Of a stretch of DNA of 41,446 nt, positions 38,398 through 41,446 are shown in pieces. The DNA is taken from assembly GCA_028285205.1 (NCBI GenBank), contig JANQQA010000090.1:1-41446 (forward strand), in the 5' to 3' direction. The stretch is from Bythopirellula sp. (lineage in GTDB: Bacteria > Planctomycetota > Planctomycetia > Pirellulales > Lacipirellulaceae). The position numbers were made by a program, and so were the translations under genes. The stretch's first letter is position 1, and each line of letters begins with the position of its first letter. The notes beneath the pieces are model-generated. The model searched no databases, had not been told where the DNA came from, and worked only from the letters and a program-made list of their open reading frames with translations.

Positions 38398-38997
38398 TGC
38401 TCAATCCCCGTTCCAAAGTGATGTAGACAACGACACCTGCATATGTCGTCATCTGCAGCGCCGATTGCAATGCCCTTGGAATATATTGGAGATTACAGGC
38501 TAACACGCCACTCGCTAAGATTCGGTGAATTTTCCACGCTGCTTTCTAAGTATTCCACCTCGAGGAAATCCTGATTCGAAGATGCCCAGTTGAGTCTTGC
38601 GGAATACTACTCCGCGCCGACAACGGATTATGGTGCTGGCACCCTACGTCCGATGAGCCGACTTCGACCGGTTGACCTGAGCAATCAACGCACCGGTGTG
38701 TGGCACACCACATCTTGTGGCGCAAAATAGCAAGCTGCGGTTGCGCCTCCCGCGTACCGTTCTGAGGCAGGCTAGACATTGCCACCTTCTAAAGTCGTTT
38801 GTGAATCCAACCAACTCCACCGAGTTGCGAGTGCCGTCCATGCGGTAACATCGCAGCACGTCAGCCCATTCCCGATGGACCACTGAAATTCAGTTACTTA
38901 TATTGCTCGTTTCTTACTAAACGGATTTTGTCAGAAGGTTTCGCTCCAACGCCGAGTTGGGCGTCATAATCATGAGCCGCAGGCCGGAGAATCTCGC
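38398..38997. other. Poorly coding 600-base gap
   Basis: The region holds the upstream side of the VCBS gene and of the next rightward gene. Near the former, ACGACA (38430-38435) and TGTCGT (38444-38449) form a 6-base inverted repeat. Between about 38546 and 38883 two minus-strand frames of 79 codons each read Cys- and Trp-rich peptides (for example FTNDFRRWQCLACLRTV) that look like remnants, but I recognise no family. GGTGTG-TGG-CACACC (38695-38709) is a small hairpin. No RNA gene was recognised. Confidence 0.35.
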
Positions 38998-39684
38998 GTG
39001 AAGTACGGATCGAAGCTCTTCATCGGGATGTTGGCCCTGGTCTATCTCGCATTCCTGCTGTGGTTAGGTGGTTCCGGTCAGCCGATGTCGGTAGCAGAGG
39101 TTGAGTCCCGACTTGCCAGAATAGGTGAGTTGTCAATTAGTGGTGGGGCGTCAGACTCCGAGATCGGACTGGATGATCTTCGAGCGTTGTGTGCTGGTGA
39201 CGATGGTCGTGAGTTCTTCATGGTGAATCTCATCAAGTACAGAGCCAAAGCACTGTATCCTCCAGGAATGAAGCAGGAAATGGGTGACGACCCAATGTCC
39301 GCGAATAGCCGCTACGGCCGGGCCATCGTGCCGTATCTCATCAAGAACGGAAGTTTTCCAATCTACATGAGCGAGGTGAGTGGTCGGCTAATCAACACAG
39401 ACGAAGCGCTGGACTGGGATGCCGTAGGTATCGTACGGTATCGAAGCAGGAGAGACTTCTTGAACATGGTCGAACAGATATCGCTGTCGACCTCTCCGGT
39501 GATGGTTCACAAATGGGCATCCGTTGAACGAACCCAGGTGTTTCCGACCTCCGCCATACTGCCGTTGAATAGTTCGAACTTTGTCAGAATCGTTGTACTT
39601 GCATTGCTTGTCACATTTGCCACCATCGCGATCTACTTAACAAGGTTCGTTCGTGGCCTGAGAGGTCGTAGAAGTAAGAATTGA
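38998..39684 (+). CDS. Uncharacterised protein with two terminal membrane segments
   Basis: This 228-residue protein has a membrane helix near the N-terminus (about 7-24, LFIGMLALVYLAFLLWLGG) and another near the C-terminus (about 198-220, FVRIVVLALLVTFATIAIYL), followed by a basic tail (RGLRGRRSKN). The soluble middle (about 60-185) has FFMVNLIKYRAKALYPPG, NSRYGRAIVPYLIKNGSFPIYMSE and WDAVGIVRYRSRRDFLNMVEQ, a pattern that recalls DUF1330-like dimeric alpha-beta barrel proteins. The GTG start at 38998 is supported by GGAGA at 38986-38990, 7 bases upstream. It stands alone between a long gap and a sulfatase gene. Function is unknown; the barrel comparison is from memory of motifs and only tentative. 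Confidence 0.75.
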   Translation: MKYGSKLFIGMLALVYLAFLLWLGGSGQPMSVAEVESRLARIGELSISGGASDSEIGLDDLRALCAGDDGREFFMVNLIKYRAKALYPPGMKQEMGDDPMSANSRYGRAIVPYLIKNGSFPIYMSEVSGRLINTDEALDWDAVGIVRYRSRRDFLNMVEQISLSTSPVMVHKWASVERTQVFPTSAILPLNSSNFVRIVVLALLVTFATIAIYLTRFVRGLRGRRSKN

Positions 39685-39969
39685 TGAGGCGGTTGAACCT
39701 GGCGGCCAAAGAAATGCTGACGCTGACATTGGCGAATCAAACGGACTGCGTCTTCCGCCGTTGGCCAGCCTCCTTTGCGCGAGTAACGGCTGAGCGTAGA
39801 CTCTCCATCCTCTGCGATGATTGTGGTAGGATCTTATCCATCGGTGGCCAGGGATAACATTTCTGAGCCACAAAACATGACATGCACAAAATGACGGCGC
39901 GCGCTGTTTTTGAAGTGCAGCATCTCTGGTCAGTCCGTCCGTCGTGACATTTACCGTTCGGCTAAGAAC

Positions 39970-41349
39970 ATGAAATTCTCATTTATCCTATTCTCGCTCC
40001 TGGCCGGCGCTGTTTACGCCGCTCCTCCTCCAAACTCCTTGTTGGTCATGGTCGACGATCTCGGTCCGGCCGACCTCGGCTGCTATGGTTCGCAAGAGGT
40101 AAGGACTCCCCGGCTTGATGCCTTTGCCAGGGAAGGAATGAAGTTCGAGCAGGCTTACGCCGGTTGTACGGTATGCGCCCCGACCCGCAGCGTGTTGATG
40201 ACGGGGATTCACATGGGACGCACTTCGGTTCGCTTGAATACAGGAGGCGTACCGATCCTGGACTCCGATGTCACCATCGCCGAGGTCCTGAAAGCGGCCG
40301 ATTATGCAACGGGTGGATTTGGCAAGTGGGGCCTGGGCGACATCCATACCGAGGGTGCGCCGGAACGGCAGGGATTCGACGTTTTTCATGGCTACTATCA
40401 CCAGATTCACGCGCATTCCTATTGGCCTAAATACCTGATCCGAAATAGCGAGAAGGAACCCAACACCCCGCGCAAACTCCGTACGGCAGAGGGCTACTCA
40501 CACTACAAGACGCTCGCAGAGACGAAGGCATTCATCCGCAGATCGGCCGCGGACACAGAGCGTCCTTTCTTCTGCTACGCACCATGGTGCCCGCCACACG
40601 GCCATTATGAACTCCCCGCAGAGGACCCAGCCAACGAGTACTACAAAGACAAACCCTGGACACCGAGAACGAAAAAGCTGGCCGCCATGATCACCATGAC
40701 TGATCGGCACTTCGGCGAACTGCTGGACTTGCTCGATGAACTCGGGATTGCCGATAACACCGTCGTGCTGTTTTCGTCTGACAACGGTGGCAGCGAACAC
40801 CAAGACATCATCGACGCGATCAATCCCGGCGGTGAACTGCGTGGGCACAAACGGACCATGACCGAGGGCGGCATTCGCACGCCCTTCCTGGTCCGCTGGC
40901 CAGGCCATACCAAGCCGGGCACCACCACCCGGGAAGTGATCAGCCATCAGGATGTACTGCCAACGCTCGCCGCGATCGCAGGCCTGGGGGATGCGGTCCC
41001 CGAGGCGGTCACAGGGCTCTCGTTCGCCAATCTGCTGGAAGGAAAGCCAATGGAGGAAGCCCACGATTACCACTACTGGGAATGGCCGCGCTGGGACTGG
41101 AGTATGCAACGACTCGTGCCGGGAGGGACGATGCAGGCGTTGCGCCAGGGTGACTGGAAAATCCTACGCCACCGCAGCGATGCGCCCTGGGAACTCTACC
41201 ATTTGCCCAACGACGTGGGCGAGGCCAACAACCTCGCGGAACAACACTCGGCGAAGGTGAAGGCGTTGGCGAAGCTCGCCGCCGCCGCACGCGTGCCAAT
41301 GCGCCCCCAGACCGAGCCTGAAATGCCGGACGGCAAAAAGTTTCGCTGA
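39970..41349 (+). CDS. Sulfatase (formylglycine-dependent) with GKWGLG variant
   Basis: This 459-residue exported sulfatase has a signal peptide over residues 1-18 (MKFSFILFSLLAGAVYA). The metal-site segment NSLLVMVDDLGPADLGCYG carries Asp29-Asp30. The canonical formylglycine motif CAPTR lies at 69-73 and is followed by SVLMTG. GKWGLG at 118-123 has Gly where most S1 sulfatases have the His of GKWHLG. Further hallmarks are APWCPPHGHYELP, VVLFSSDNGGSEHQD and MTEGGIRTPFLVRWPGH. ATG 39970 gives the signal peptide, whereas an upstream in-frame start at 39910 adds 20 non-signal residues. It seems to be a single-gene unit. The substrate is unknown. Confidence 0.94.
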   Translation: MKFSFILFSLLAGAVYAAPPPNSLLVMVDDLGPADLGCYGSQEVRTPRLDAFAREGMKFEQAYAGCTVCAPTRSVLMTGIHMGRTSVRLNTGGVPILDSDVTIAEVLKAADYATGGFGKWGLGDIHTEGAPERQGFDVFHGYYHQIHAHSYWPKYLIRNSEKEPNTPRKLRTAEGYSHYKTLAETKAFIRRSAADTERPFFCYAPWCPPHGHYELPAEDPANEYYKDKPWTPRTKKLAAMITMTDRHFGELLDLLDELGIADNTVVLFSSDNGGSEHQDIIDAINPGGELRGHKRTMTEGGIRTPFLVRWPGHTKPGTTTREVISHQDVLPTLAAIAGLGDAVPEAVTGLSFANLLEGKPMEEAHDYHYWEWPRWDWSMQRLVPGGTMQALRQGDWKILRHRSDAPWELYHLPNDVGEANNLAEQHSAKVKALAKLAAAARVPMRPQTEPEMPDGKKFR

Positions 41350-41397
41350 GTTGGTATTCGTCTGATCGGTATCGGAGGCAGGGCGTTGGGTGCGTGA

Positions 41398-41413
41398 ATC
41401 GAACCGGTTCGAT
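41398..41413. repeat. Perfect 16-base palindrome downstream of the sulfatase
   Basis: ATCGAACCGGTTCGAT reads the same on both strands and begins 48 bases after the sulfatase stop codon. It has no loop and no T-run, so it does not look like a terminator. It might be an operator for a gene beyond the window, or chance. Confidence 0.5.
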
Positions 41414-41446
41414 GCCTTCACGGGATGCGTTAAGCTGTCGCAATAT

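Noticed and set aside
38430..38449. ACGACA / TGTCGT inverted repeat upstream of the VCBS gene
   Set aside because: Only six bases per arm with no promoter recognised around it; too weak to call as an operator.
39637..39873. Minus-strand 78-codon frame between the orphan membrane protein and the last sulfatase
   Set aside because: Partly opposite a real gene, with no domain or start signal.

Overview
The window looks like chromosomal DNA of a planctomycete, most likely of the Pirellulales (Rhodopirellula/Blastopirellula-like). I infer this from protein families that are typical of, and often expanded in, that phylum: PSD1/DUF1553 plus planctomycete cytochrome c proteins paired with Tat-exported DUF1501 proteins, formylglycine sulfatases, PVC-type beta-propeller/c-type cytochrome proteins, DUF1080, ThuA, a Ser/Thr kinase with DWG instead of DFG, and a large exported protein with an N-terminal LEDRQLL (LEPR-XLL-like) motif. 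Protein-coding density is high. I saw no tRNA, rRNA, CRISPR array or intact insertion sequence.

Layout. Positions 1-6160 hold two PSD1-DUF1501 modules facing each other; the stop codons of the two DUF1501 genes overlap. Positions 6397-8379 hold a redoxin-cytochrome-copper monooxygenase-like-EF-hand fusion, convergent with a propeller/cytochrome gene (8388-11057) that lies downstream of a sulfatase (11160-12647). A divergent propeller protein without heme follows (12742-14874). Next comes a minus-strand operon of Hyi-like isomerase, ThuA-like protein and sulfatase (18364-14932). A very large SGNH-propeller-HEAT-cupredoxin-cytochrome c protein follows (18585-23147). Positions 23332-29179 hold a regulated type I secretion-like unit: MarR-like regulator, ABC exporter, HlyD adaptor and TolC-like channel, with a readable promoter/operator in front. 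Then come a metallophosphoesterase, a DUF1080 protein and a membrane Ser/Thr kinase (29459-34869). A 1148-residue dockerin/GEVED/VCBS/5'-nucleotidase-C-domain protein lies on the minus strand (34951-38397). After a poorly coding gap come an orphan double-membrane-anchored protein (38998-39684) and a third sulfatase (39970-41349).

Working together (inference): most products carry export signals, and they fit the breakdown of sulfated, oxidised polysaccharide. Sulfatases remove sulfate, propeller/heme/copper proteins would oxidise sugars and pass electrons to cytochromes, and the ThuA, Hyi-like and DUF1080 proteins handle (keto-)sugars. The secretion unit is the most distinctive part. Its ABC ATPase keeps Walker A and a near-normal signature but lacks the Q-loop Gln, the catalytic Glu and the H-loop His, and its regulator sits behind a palindromic operator whose half-sites recur in front of the TolC gene.
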